Below, one piece after another: positions 1 through 6,612 of a stretch of 9,450 bases of DNA; within the stretch, counting starts at the first letter, position 1, and each line of letters starts with the position of its first letter. The stretch is from the NCBI GenBank assembly GCA_031264605.1, contig JAISDQ010000069.1, positions 1 through 9,450 on the forward strand, given 5' to 3'. The translations under genes and the position numbers were made by a program. The notes beneath the pieces are model-generated. The model had not been told where the DNA came from and ran no database searches. It saw only the letters and a program-made list of their open reading frames with translations. Source of the stretch: Synergistaceae bacterium. GTDB taxonomy: Bacteria; Synergistota; Synergistia; Synergistales; Synergistaceae.

Positions 1-1092
1 CTTCTCACGTGGCGGGCGATGACGTACTGGCTGGGCGGCATGGGCATAATCGCGCTGACGCTTGTCATGATGCCGTTCGCCGGCGCGAGCGGGTTCAAGA
101 TGTACAGCGCCGAGGCGCCGGGCATGATGCACGAAAAAATAACGCCCCGTCTTCGGCAGACCGCGCTCTATCTGTGGGGAATCTATTTCGCGTTCACCGC
201 TGTTCTGACGCTTCTGCTGGCGCTCGGAGGGATGGGTTTTTTCGAGGCGCTGAACCACTCGATGGCGACCGTATCGACCGGGGGATTTTCCGCCGCTCCG
301 AATGGAATGGCGTCGTTCGGAAACCCTTTTTGCGAATTTATTATCATCGTGTTTATGTACATATCGGGCGCGAACTTTGTGCTGCATTTTTACGCCATTA
401 AAAACGGCACGCTCAAAAATTATTTCCGCGACCCGGAGTTTCGTTTTTACACGGTCGTCGTGGTGTTTTTGTCCGTTCTGGCGTCCCTCGACGTCTATTT
501 CAACGGCGTCGGGATTTCGCTGCGCTCGGCCGTGCGGAACGGCTCCTTTCAGGTGGTCAGTTTCATCACCACCACGGGTTTCGTGTCGTCCGATTACGGT
601 TTATGGCCCGCCTTCACGAGGACGCTGCTCTTCATATGCCTGTTTCCGGGGGGATGCGCCGCGTCCACGGCGGGGGGCATAAAACAGATTCGCGTGCTTG
701 TGATGCTGAGACACATCAGACGTCAGATATCGCGCATGCTGAATCCCCGTTCGGTATTGGTTTTTCCGGTCGGCGACGGCGCGCTCGAACCGGCTGTGAT
801 GTCGTCATGCATGGCTTTCTTCGGGCTTTTTTTCATCGTCTACGCGCTCGGCGCGTTCGCCGTGAGCCTTTACGAGCCCGACCTGCTCACCGCGCTGTCG
901 GGGGCGGCCTCGGCGCTGGGGAACGTAGGACCGGCGTTTGGGCGTCTCGGTCCGTCGTGTACCTTTTTGGGGCAGACATGGCAGGCGAAGTGGATTTTCT
1001 CGTTTTTGATGCTGTGCGGCAGGCTCGAGCTTTACACAGTCATCGCGCTGTTCTCGGGAACGTTCTGGCGCGAGGGTATAATGGAAGAATAA
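1..1092 (+). CDS. trkH: TrkH-family potassium uptake channel subunit, 5'-truncated by the window edge
   Basis: This is an integral membrane subunit of a Trk/Ktr-type K+ uptake system, forming the pore gated by cytoplasmic TrkA. The frame is open from base 1 (LLTWRAMTYWLGGMG...), so the ATG at 19 is internal. Alignment by eye with the paralogue at 2489-3931 puts about 125 N-terminal residues, including the first selectivity-filter loop, off the left edge. Visible, numbered from the Met at 19: P2 filter STGGF (86-90), P3 filter TTTGF followed by the DYGLWP motif (184-197), a canonical intramembrane gating loop GGCAASTAGGIK (211-222) and P4 filter LGNVGP (300-305). Several hydrophobic helices lie between them. 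These are standard TrkH features and all key residues in view are intact. The stop lies 23 nt before the trkA start, so the two are almost certainly co-transcribed. The promoter is outside the window. Family assignment is secure; the TrkH/TrkG/KtrB distinction rests on the TrkA partner having two RCK units. Confidence 0.95.
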   Translation, partial: LLTWRAMTYWLGGMGIIALTLVMMPFAGASGFKMYSAEAPGMMHEKITPRLRQTALYLWGIYFAFTAVLTLLLALGGMGFFEALNHSMATVSTGGFSAAPNGMASFGNPFCEFIIIVFMYISGANFVLHFYAIKNGTLKNYFRDPEFRFYTVVVVFLSVLASLDVYFNGVGISLRSAVRNGSFQVVSFITTTGFVSSDYGLWPAFTRTLLFICLFPGGCAASTAGGIKQIRVLVMLRHIRRQISRMLNPRSVLVFPVGDGALEPAVMSSCMAFFGLFFIVYALGAFAVSLYEPDLLTALSGAASALGNVGPAFGRLGPSCTFLGQTWQAKWIFSFLMLCGRLELYTVIALFSGTFWREGIMEE

Positions 1093-1101
1093 AAATCGGA
1101 C

Positions 1102-1107
1102 GGGAGG
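1102..1107 (+). promoter_or_regulatory. Ribosome binding site deciding the TTG start of trkA
   Basis: GGGAGG lies 8 nt before TTG at 1116. No ATG or GTG in this frame lies between the end of trkH and the Rossmann glycine loop, so this Shine-Dalgarno sequence fixes the non-ATG start. Confidence 0.7.
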
Positions 1108-1115
1108 CGTCCTGT

Positions 1116-2492
1116 TTGCGCATAGTGATTGTGGGAGCGGGTGAAGTGGGTTTCAGCGTGGCGCGCAGCCTCTCGCAGGACGGCAACGACGTCGTTGTGG
1201 TCGAGGAAAACCCGGAACGGGCGTCGAAGGCCGAGAACGAGCTGGACGCGTTGGTGGTGCGCGGCAACGGCGCGCGTCCCAATGTCCTGGAAAAGGCCGG
1301 AATAAAGCCGGGCGGCGAGGTGGAGATGCTCATAGCCTGTTCGAGCCGCGACGAGGTGAACATACTGGCCTGCTGGATAGCCAGAAAAATGGGCGTGGAG
1401 AGGGTCATTTCCCGCGCGGTCGGTCTCGAGTTTACCGACACCGACGCGTGGAGCCGCGAGCTGGGCATCGACAAGATGGTCTCCCCCGAGCGCAGTGTGG
1501 CGCGGGAGATAGAAAATCTTCTGGAAACCCAGGGCGCGGTATATTCGTCCGAATTTGACGAAAAAGCGGGCATGTACGCGTTCAAAGTGGAAGAAGACAG
1601 CCCCGCGTGCGGCACGACGCTGCTCGAACTCAGAAAGAAAAACCCGAATCTGGTGACGATCGTCGCGTTCGTCCGGCGGGGCGAGGAGGGATTCATCCCC
1701 AAGGCGATGGACGAACTCAAGGCGGGCGACCTGTGTTACTCGTTCTGCTACCTCGACCAGATACAGGAGATAGCGGAGCTGTATCAGTCGCACAAGTCGC
1801 GGAGGCTGAAACGCGTCATCATCGTAGGAGCGGGGAAGGTGGGCTTTCAGACGGCTTTCCTTCTTCACCTCAACCTCAAGGGCGTCGACGTCCGCATCAT
1901 AGAGATCGACCGGGATAAATGCAGGCGCGTGGCCGGAGAGCTTCCGAAGGCGACCGTCCTTTGGGGCGACGGGGCGGACGAGGAACTGCTGACGCAGGAG
2001 GGAATAGAGAACGCCGGGGGGTTCGTGGCCGCGACCGATAACGACGAGGTCAACCTCGTGCTGGCTTCCCAGGCGAAAATGCTCGGCGCGAGAAAGAGCA
2101 TAGCGGTCATACGGCGAAAAAGCTACATGAAACTGGTCGGGGCCATGCCGATAGACGCGATCGTGAGCAGGAACGACGCGCTGTCGTCGGTGCTGATAAG
2201 CGCGGTCCGTTATCCCGGAGGCGCGAGCACCCTGGCGCTCATCGACCAGATAGGAGCCGAAACGCTGCGGGTCTCGATACCCGACGACAGCCCAGCGATA
2301 GGCGTGGAGCTGAAAGACCTGCCGCTTCCTCCCGGCTCTCTTATCGGACTTGTGAAAAGAGGGAAGGAACAGGAGGAACTATTCATCCCGACGGGCAGAT
2401 CGAGTCTCGCGGCTGGGGACAAGGCGGTGATTTTCTCCGCGCTCGACGCGGTAAACGCCGTTCTCGAAACTCTGGGGGTCAGCGTGGATTGA
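1116..2492 (+). CDS. trkA: TrkA, NAD-binding regulatory subunit of the Trk potassium transporter
   Basis: This is the cytoplasmic gating ring of the Trk K+ channel; in the family it binds NAD(H) or adenine nucleotides and controls the TrkH pore. The start chosen is TTG at 1116, because GGGAGG (1102-1107) sits 8 nt upstream and the protein then begins MRIVIVGAGEVG, exactly the first Rossmann strand and glycine loop. The 458-residue length matches the usual two-repeat TrkA. Domain order is RCK-N 1 (GAGEVG at 7-12, acidic E30 ending strand 2), RCK-C 1 (about 140-220), RCK-N 2 (GAGKVG at 238-243, acidic E263/D265) and RCK-C 2 (about 375-455). Both nucleotide loops look intact, so both halves may bind ligand. 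The gene lies between two trkH genes, and its stop overlaps the downstream start by 4 nt (TTGA), suggesting translational coupling. The open frame continues upstream to 603, but that part is out-of-frame trkH sequence. Confidence 0.95.
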   Translation: MRIVIVGAGEVGFSVARSLSQDGNDVVVVEENPERASKAENELDALVVRGNGARPNVLEKAGIKPGGEVEMLIACSSRDEVNILACWIARKMGVERVISRAVGLEFTDTDAWSRELGIDKMVSPERSVAREIENLLETQGAVYSSEFDEKAGMYAFKVEEDSPACGTTLLELRKKNPNLVTIVAFVRRGEEGFIPKAMDELKAGDLCYSFCYLDQIQEIAELYQSHKSRRLKRVIIVGAGKVGFQTAFLLHLNLKGVDVRIIEIDRDKCRRVAGELPKATVLWGDGADEELLTQEGIENAGGFVAATDNDEVNLVLASQAKMLGARKSIAVIRRKSYMKLVGAMPIDAIVSRNDALSSVLISAVRYPGGASTLALIDQIGAETLRVSIPDDSPAIGVELKDLPLPPGSLIGLVKRGKEQEELFIPTGRSSLAAGDKAVIFSALDAVNAVLETLGVSVD

Positions 2493-3931
2493 ACTTTTTG
2501 CGTCCCGCGCGTTTCATCACGATAACGGTGGCCGGCGTATCGCTCTTCATGGTATTCCCGGCTTTATGGGCCGCCGTGAGCGGCGACGGCGGCGCCGCGC
2601 CGCTGTTTTACGCGCTGACCGCGGGGATGCTGTTCTCCGGACTGCTCTATTTTGTCTCGCGAAAATATTCCGTCGGAGATATGAACGCGCGCGAGGCCAT
2701 TCTGTCGGTCGCCGCTTCATGGGTGCTCGCTTCGGTCATCACAGGGCTGCCATATTTTTTTTCGCGGGCGGCGGGCTCTTTTCTCGACGCGATGTTCGAA
2801 GGCGTTTCCGGCTTCACCACCACAGGGGCGTCGGTTATCGAAGACCTGGCGGCCGCGCCGCCGAGCATATTGTTGTGGCGAAGCGTTTCGCAGTGGCTGG
2901 GCGGCATAGGCGTAGCGGTCATGGCGCTGGCGGTTTTCCCCGTGTCGGGCGCCGGCATATGGCTTTACAGGGCCGAAGCGGCCGGCCCTTTTTATGAGCG
3001 CCTGACCCCACGAATCCAAGGAACCGCCGTCATTCTGGTCAAAACGTACCTTATTCTCACCTGCGCGCAAATCGCTATGCTGCTGTTAGGGGGACTGGGC
3101 GTTTTCGACGCTCTGACTCTCTCGTTCAGCACGGTTGCCACGGGAGGCTTTTCCCCTTATAGCGACAACGTCGGGCATTTTGCCGGGATATACGCGAAAT
3201 GCGTGACGGCGGTCTTTCTTTTCCTATCGGCTTCCAATCTGACGTTTCTTTCTTCTCTTGTATCAAAGAAAAATCTTCGCGCGGCGAACGGAAACCCCGA
3301 GATGAAATTTTACGCGTTTATGCTGACCGTCTTCGGCGCGCTTATTTCCCTGCTGCTTTACATGGGCGGGGTATTCGGGTCCGTATGGGAATCTTTGGCC
3401 GAGGGGTTTTTTCACACCGTCAGCATGCTCTCGACCGGCGGTTTTTTCATCGTCGATTACAGCGAGTGGCCCGCTTCCGTCCGGATACTGACGCTCATGC
3501 TCATGTTCTGCGGGGGAGGGTCGATTTCGGCCGCCGGAGGGATGACTTGCGGCAGGGTTCTGACGGTGATCCGGCATATCGGCGCGGAATTCAAGCGCAG
3601 GCTGCATCCGAGAGCGATCGTGCCAACGCGCGCAGGCGATTCGCCGATGGACGAGGGCGTCGTATCGGCCTGTTTTGCTTACGTCACCGCGTACATAGCG
3701 ATTTTCGCCGCGGCGATAGCCGTAGTGGGGTTTTTCGGACTCGATACGGCCGCGGCGTTTTCAGGCGTCGCGGCCGCGCTTGGGAACGTCGGCCCGGGGT
3801 TTGGGACGGCCGCTTTCGGCGCGTCTTTGCCGTCCGCCGTAAAGATGGCGTACATGTTCCTGATGCTTTGCGGGAGATTGGAAATTTTTACGCTTCTGGC
3901 CCTCTTTACCACGGATTTCTGGAGGAAATAG
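2489..3931 (+). CDS. Second TrkH-family potassium channel subunit, divergent paralogue
   Basis: This is a full-length 480-residue TrkH-family membrane protein, translated from TTG at 2489 that overlaps the trkA stop (TTGA). An in-frame TTG at 2498 is an alternative start. Filter loops: P1 GFTTTGAS (108-115), P2 ATGGF (217-221), P3 STGGF (315-319) followed by VDYSEWP, and P4 LGNVGP (431-436). Each loop keeps its key glycine. Two regions depart from the family norm and from the neighbouring trkH. P3 reads STGG instead of TTTG, and the intramembrane gating loop reads GGGSISAAGGMT (342-353) where the paralogue has GGCAASTAGGIK, losing the conserved lysine. Hydrophobic helices cover the rest, consistent with the usual repeated M1-P-M2 units. 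It is co-transcribed with trkA and presumably shares it. It may be a second channel with different kinetics or ion preference, or a partner in a mixed dimer; this is inferred from context only. Na+-coupled or Na+-permeable variants of the family cannot be excluded. Confidence 0.93.
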   Translation: MNFLRPARFITITVAGVSLFMVFPALWAAVSGDGGAAPLFYALTAGMLFSGLLYFVSRKYSVGDMNAREAILSVAASWVLASVITGLPYFFSRAAGSFLDAMFEGVSGFTTTGASVIEDLAAAPPSILLWRSVSQWLGGIGVAVMALAVFPVSGAGIWLYRAEAAGPFYERLTPRIQGTAVILVKTYLILTCAQIAMLLLGGLGVFDALTLSFSTVATGGFSPYSDNVGHFAGIYAKCVTAVFLFLSASNLTFLSSLVSKKNLRAANGNPEMKFYAFMLTVFGALISLLLYMGGVFGSVWESLAEGFFHTVSMLSTGGFFIVDYSEWPASVRILTLMLMFCGGGSISAAGGMTCGRVLTVIRHIGAEFKRRLHPRAIVPTRAGDSPMDEGVVSACFAYVTAYIAIFAAAIAVVGFFGLDTAAAFSGVAAALGNVGPGFGTAAFGASLPSAVKMAYMFLMLCGRLEIFTLLALFTTDFWRK

Positions 3932-4076
3932 AGGCGGGGATCGCGCGATTCAGTAAGAGTTCCCTTTTAAGCCGAATGAAAGAGCGCAACGTTACGTGTT
4001 ATTGCTTGCAAGGTTATCAAATTTTGAATATACATTGGCAAAAAGCCGGTTTTTGAAGCTGAACTTTGCGCGGAAC
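3932..4076 (+). other. AT-rich intergenic spacer after the trk operon
   Basis: No credible gene is seen. ATCGCGCGAT (3940-3949) is a 10-bp perfect palindrome just after the trkH stop. A second, weaker promoter-like pair occurs here: TTGCAA (4006-4011), 17 nt, TATACA (4029-4034). No strong intrinsic terminator follows the trk operon, only the weak hairpin listed separately, so some readthrough toward the MCP gene is possible. Confidence 0.5.
4035..4054 (+). terminator. Possible weak terminator between the trk operon and the MCP gene
   Basis: TTGGC (4035-4039) and GCCGG (4045-4049) can pair around an AAAAA loop with three Watson-Crick and two G-U pairs, followed directly by TTTTT (4050-4054). 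The layout is terminator-like but the stem is short and weak. It could attenuate transcription rather than end it. Confidence 0.3.
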
Positions 4077-4105
4077 TTGACAACGTAAAAGCCTGATAAT
4101 AAAAT
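4077..4105 (+). promoter_or_regulatory. Sigma70-type promoter of the MCP gene
   Basis: A perfect -35 TTGACA (4077-4082) is separated by 17 nt from -10 TAAAAT (4100-4105). Transcription would start near 4112, giving a leader of about 100 nt before the MCP start at 4211. This is a housekeeping-type promoter; no flagellar sigma28 pattern was seen. Confidence 0.75.
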
Positions 4106-4141
4106 AGCTTAAAGCGTTGTAGGTTTCATCAGAATCGCGTT

Positions 4142-4167
4142 TTGTTCGCCCGTTTATCCGCGAACAA
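4142..4167 (+). repeat. 8-bp inverted repeat in the MCP leader
   Basis: TTGTTCGC (4142-4149) and GCGAACAA (4160-4167) are perfectly complementary around a 10-nt spacer, within the predicted 5' untranslated region. It has no following T-run, so it is not a standard terminator. It could be an RNA hairpin or a dyad operator for a dimeric regulator. Confidence 0.6.
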
Positions 4168-4210
4168 TATCTTTGAGCGTTTTTGAGGCATAAATAAGGG
4201 GGCATGCGGA

Positions 4211-5995
4211 ATGCATTGGCTGAAGAACAGAAGTATCGGCGCAAAATTGGGCATACTGGCGGCGGTTCCCGTTATCATACTGACTGTCGTATCGGTGTTC
4301 AGTTACCACACGAGCAGTGTTGTTTCGGGTAATTTCGTAAAGTCTTTCGACGAGCAGGCCCTCCCCGCCTTTGAAGTCGGAAACGCGAAAGCCAACCTTC
4401 AGCTCACCCAGAAAGACATCCTGAAGATAATCCTCCAGGATGATGAGGAAAAAGAAAAATCTTATTTGGAAGATATGGAAAAGGGGCGCGCTTCTCAGGT
4501 AGAAATAATCCAAATGCTGACCAAGCTTGCCGATACTGACGAAAGCAAAAAGAATTTGGCCGATTTGGATGAAGTGGCGCCAAGATTGAGAAAACTTCAG
4601 GACGATATTGTGCATCTGAAGATGGAGCAAAATGACAAAGAAGCGGCTTACGATAAATTCTTCAACGAAATCGAACCGGTGTTCGCCGAATACTACGCGC
4701 TCCTAGACGTTATCGCGGGCGATCTGGTGCAAGAGGCCCATGATACGCAGGCGGCCAACGTGCTGTATTCCGCCCGGGCCTCCACGACAAACGTCGGAAT
4801 CGCGATAGCCGCCGTCCTCATAACGATCCTTCTCGCCTTCACGGTGGCGAGGTTCATCACGAAGCCCATTTCCACAATGGAAGTGAATATCAAAAAATTC
4901 GCCGAGGGCGATCTCACCATCAACTATGACGTCACGGGAAGGGACGCGCTTTCGCGCATGGGGCGCGCCATCCTCGAAATGACCGCGAACCTGCGCGATG
5001 TGGTGCGTAAGGTGAAGGGCGCCAGCAACGAGATGTCGGAGTCGGCGCAGGACTTCTCGGCCATGGCCGAGGAGACCAACGCCTCAGTTGAGGAATTTCG
5101 CGCCAACATCGACGAGATGAGCGTGAGCTTGAGTAATTTGGCCGCCGCCAGCGAAGAAGTCAACGCTTCCGTCGAGGAAGTGGCGGCCGGAGCGCAGACT
5201 ACCGCCGAGAAGGGAACGGATATAGCCCGCAAGGTAGAGACAGCGATGAACGCCGGGGAGAGCGGGGTCAACGCCGTCCGTAGCGTGGTGGAAGGCATTA
5301 CGAGGGTCGCGTCTAGTTCGGCGGCGTCCACTTCGGCAGTCATGGAATTGGGCAACAGGGCCAAGCAGATACAGAACTTCGTCACTCAGATAGGCGGCAT
5401 AGCCGGACAGACAAACCTGCTCGCGCTGAACGCCGCCATAGAGGCGGCGCGCGCGGGAGACGCCGGCAGAGGATTCGCGGTGGTCGCGGAGGAAGTCCGC
5501 AAGCTCGCCGAAGAGAGCAACGTCGCGGCTAAAAACATCGCCGATCTGGCGTCTCAGATATCCGCCGATCTCGACAAGATCGTGAACTACGCCGAGGCGA
5601 ACACGCAGGACTCCGACAAAGCGAAAGACCTGGCCGCCCAGACGGAAGAAGCCATATCGAACATGATATCCAACCTGCGTGAGATAGCGTCCTCCACGCA
5701 GGATCTGGCGGCGGTCTCGGAGGAACAGGCGGCTTCGAGCGAGGAAATCGCCGAGGCCGTTCAGAACATGTCGACGAAGATAAACGACTCCTCGAACGCC
5801 AGCGAGAACATCAGAAACAGCTCCCAGGAAGTGGCGGCCGCGTCGGAGAGGGTTGCCACGCGTTCGGAGGGATTGGCGAACCTCGCGGGAATGTTGCAGG
5901 AGCAGCTCGCCTTCTTCGACATAGGCGACGAGACGGAACAGCCGGAGAAAAACGTTCTGAAGGCGCTGCCCGCGAAAGACGCCAAGAAGAAATAA
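4211..5995 (+). CDS. Transmembrane methyl-accepting chemotaxis protein
   Basis: This 594-residue chemoreceptor senses a ligand outside the inner membrane and controls CheA/CheW. Start ATG 4211 is preceded by AAGGGGG (4196-4202) at 8 nt; the ATG at 4204 is out of frame. Segments: short cytoplasmic N-tip, TM1 (about 12-32), mostly helical sensor of about 160 residues (33-193, four-helix-bundle type by length and charge), TM2 (about 194-216), HAMP (about 214-266) and a long coiled-coil signalling domain (270-568). The hairpin tip is classical: QIGGIAGQTNLLALNAAIEA (393-412), then ARAGDAGRGFAVVAEEVRKL. NASVEE recurs at 290 and 318, exactly four heptads apart. EE-rich positions in both arms are plausible methylation sites. 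There is no C-terminal CheR/CheB tether pentapeptide; the tail is a short lysine-rich stretch. The central sensor-coding part is near 41% GC, against 60-70% for sampled signalling-domain stretches. No che genes are adjacent, so it is an orphan receptor whose ligand cannot be told. Confidence 0.95.
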   Translation: MHWLKNRSIGAKLGILAAVPVIILTVVSVFSYHTSSVVSGNFVKSFDEQALPAFEVGNAKANLQLTQKDILKIILQDDEEKEKSYLEDMEKGRASQVEIIQMLTKLADTDESKKNLADLDEVAPRLRKLQDDIVHLKMEQNDKEAAYDKFFNEIEPVFAEYYALLDVIAGDLVQEAHDTQAANVLYSARASTTNVGIAIAAVLITILLAFTVARFITKPISTMEVNIKKFAEGDLTINYDVTGRDALSRMGRAILEMTANLRDVVRKVKGASNEMSESAQDFSAMAEETNASVEEFRANIDEMSVSLSNLAAASEEVNASVEEVAAGAQTTAEKGTDIARKVETAMNAGESGVNAVRSVVEGITRVASSSAASTSAVMELGNRAKQIQNFVTQIGGIAGQTNLLALNAAIEAARAGDAGRGFAVVAEEVRKLAEESNVAAKNIADLASQISADLDKIVNYAEANTQDSDKAKDLAAQTEEAISNMISNLREIASSTQDLAAVSEEQAASSEEIAEAVQNMSTKINDSSNASENIRNSSQEVAAASERVATRSEGLANLAGMLQEQLAFFDIGDETEQPEKNVLKALPAKDAKKK

Positions 5996-6017
5996 CGTTC
6001 AACGGCCATGCGTTCAA

Positions 6018-6061
6018 GAGTCCCCGCGTCCGTCAAGACGGAAAAGCGGGGACTCGTTTTT
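6018..6061 (+). terminator. Strong intrinsic terminator of the MCP gene
   Basis: GAGTCCCCGC (6018-6027) pairs perfectly with GCGGGGACTC (6046-6055), a 10-bp GC-rich stem. A nested CCGTC/GACGG hairpin sits in its loop (6030-6041) and GTTTTT (6056-6061) follows. It lies 22 nt after the stop codon. On the - strand the hairpin is followed by TTGAACG, not a clear T-run, so it mainly serves + strand transcription. Confidence 0.92.
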
Positions 6062-6066
6062 GATCG

Positions 6067-6089
6067 CGGTTCGGTATCGGCGCGAACCG
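6067..6089 (-). terminator. Hairpin just after the fRMsr gene, possible 3' end of the convergent operon
   Basis: CGGTTCG (6067-6073) and CGAACCG (6083-6089) form a 7-bp stem with a 9-nt loop, two bases past the stop of the - strand gene. On the - strand it is followed by CGATCAAAAACG, with no T-run, so it is not a canonical intrinsic terminator. It could protect the 3' end or act with the larger hairpin next to it. Confidence 0.4.
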
Positions 6090-6091
6090 AA

Positions 6092-6577
6092 TTACGGGTA
6101 AATCAATTTCACCAGTGTCGCGGCTATTTTTTCCAATCCCCGCTCGTCATCTTCGCCGAAACGCCGTGCCGATGGGCTGTCTATGTCCAGAACTCCCAGC
6201 AAGCGTTCCTGCCTTATCAGAGGGACGACTATTTCCGACGACGAGACGGCGTCGCAGGCTATGTAATTGCCGCAGGTCTCGACTTCGTCCACGCGCACCG
6301 TTTTCATGCGCTCCGCGGCGGTCCCGCATACGCCCTTGCCGAGGCCGATTCTGGTGACGGCCGGCGTCCCCTGGAAGGGACCCAACGCCAGATATCCCCC
6401 CTGCAACAGGTAAAACCCGACCCAGCTGACGTCGTCCATGTGAGTTTTGAGCAGCGCTGAAACGTTGGCAAGACTTGGAATGGCGCTGTCGCGCGAATCG
6501 ATCATCTTCTCGCACGCCTCGGCGAGACGTTCGTAGAACTCGTTTTTATCTTTGAATTCACCTATTTGGACTATCAT
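6092..6577 (-). CDS. msrC: GAF-domain free methionine-(R)-sulfoxide reductase (fRMsr)
   Basis: This 161-residue single-domain GAF protein would reduce free L-methionine-(R)-sulfoxide in the cytosol, like E. coli MsrC (YebR) and yeast fRMsr. Family signatures in order: WVGFYLL (52-58), LGPFQG (65-70), GKGVCG (80-85), YIACD (105-109) and SEIVVPL (114-120). Two of the three conserved cysteines are present, C84 (GVCG) and C108 (IACD), 24 residues apart as in the family. The first, ten residues before GVCG in well-studied members, is Val74 here. A non-family Cys102 lies nearby. The start ATG at 6577 has AAGGGAG (6584-6590) 6 nt upstream. It follows the histidine kinase by a 35-nt gap with no terminator, so it is probably the last gene of the regulator-kinase operon. 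Function as an active reductase is likely but not certain given the missing cysteine; a signal-binding GAF role is the alternative. Confidence 0.85.
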   Translation of the reverse strand: MIVQIGEFKDKNEFYERLAEACEKMIDSRDSAIPSLANVSALLKTHMDDVSWVGFYLLQGGYLALGPFQGTPAVTRIGLGKGVCGTAAERMKTVRVDEVETCGNYIACDAVSSSEIVVPLIRQERLLGVLDIDSPSARRFGEDDERGLEKIAATLVKLIYP

Positions 6578-6612
6578 TTTTTTCTCCCTTTTTACACAAA
6601 CAACTGCCGCCG

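Noticed and set aside
603..1115. Open frame running upstream of trkA, giving a 629-residue fused protein
   Set aside because: This part overlaps trkH in another frame, its translation is Arg/Ala-rich shadow sequence, and the Rossmann start with a ribosome site at 1116 marks the true N-terminus.
1032..1868. Long - strand open frames antisense to trkA
   Set aside because: High GC creates open antisense frames; translations are His/Arg- or Ser-rich with no domain motif and lie entirely over a well-supported gene.
4106..4210. Riboswitch (for example c-di-GMP type) in the MCP leader
   Set aside because: Only one simple stem is visible; none of the conserved riboswitch core sequences I know were found.
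3932..4210. Flagellar sigma28 promoter for the MCP gene
   Set aside because: No TAAA-N15-GCCGATAA-like pattern at proper spacing; a much better sigma70-type promoter is present.
4017..4244. 75-residue - strand open frame over the MCP promoter
   Set aside because: No ribosome site or family motif, and it overlaps a good promoter, the leader and the MCP start.
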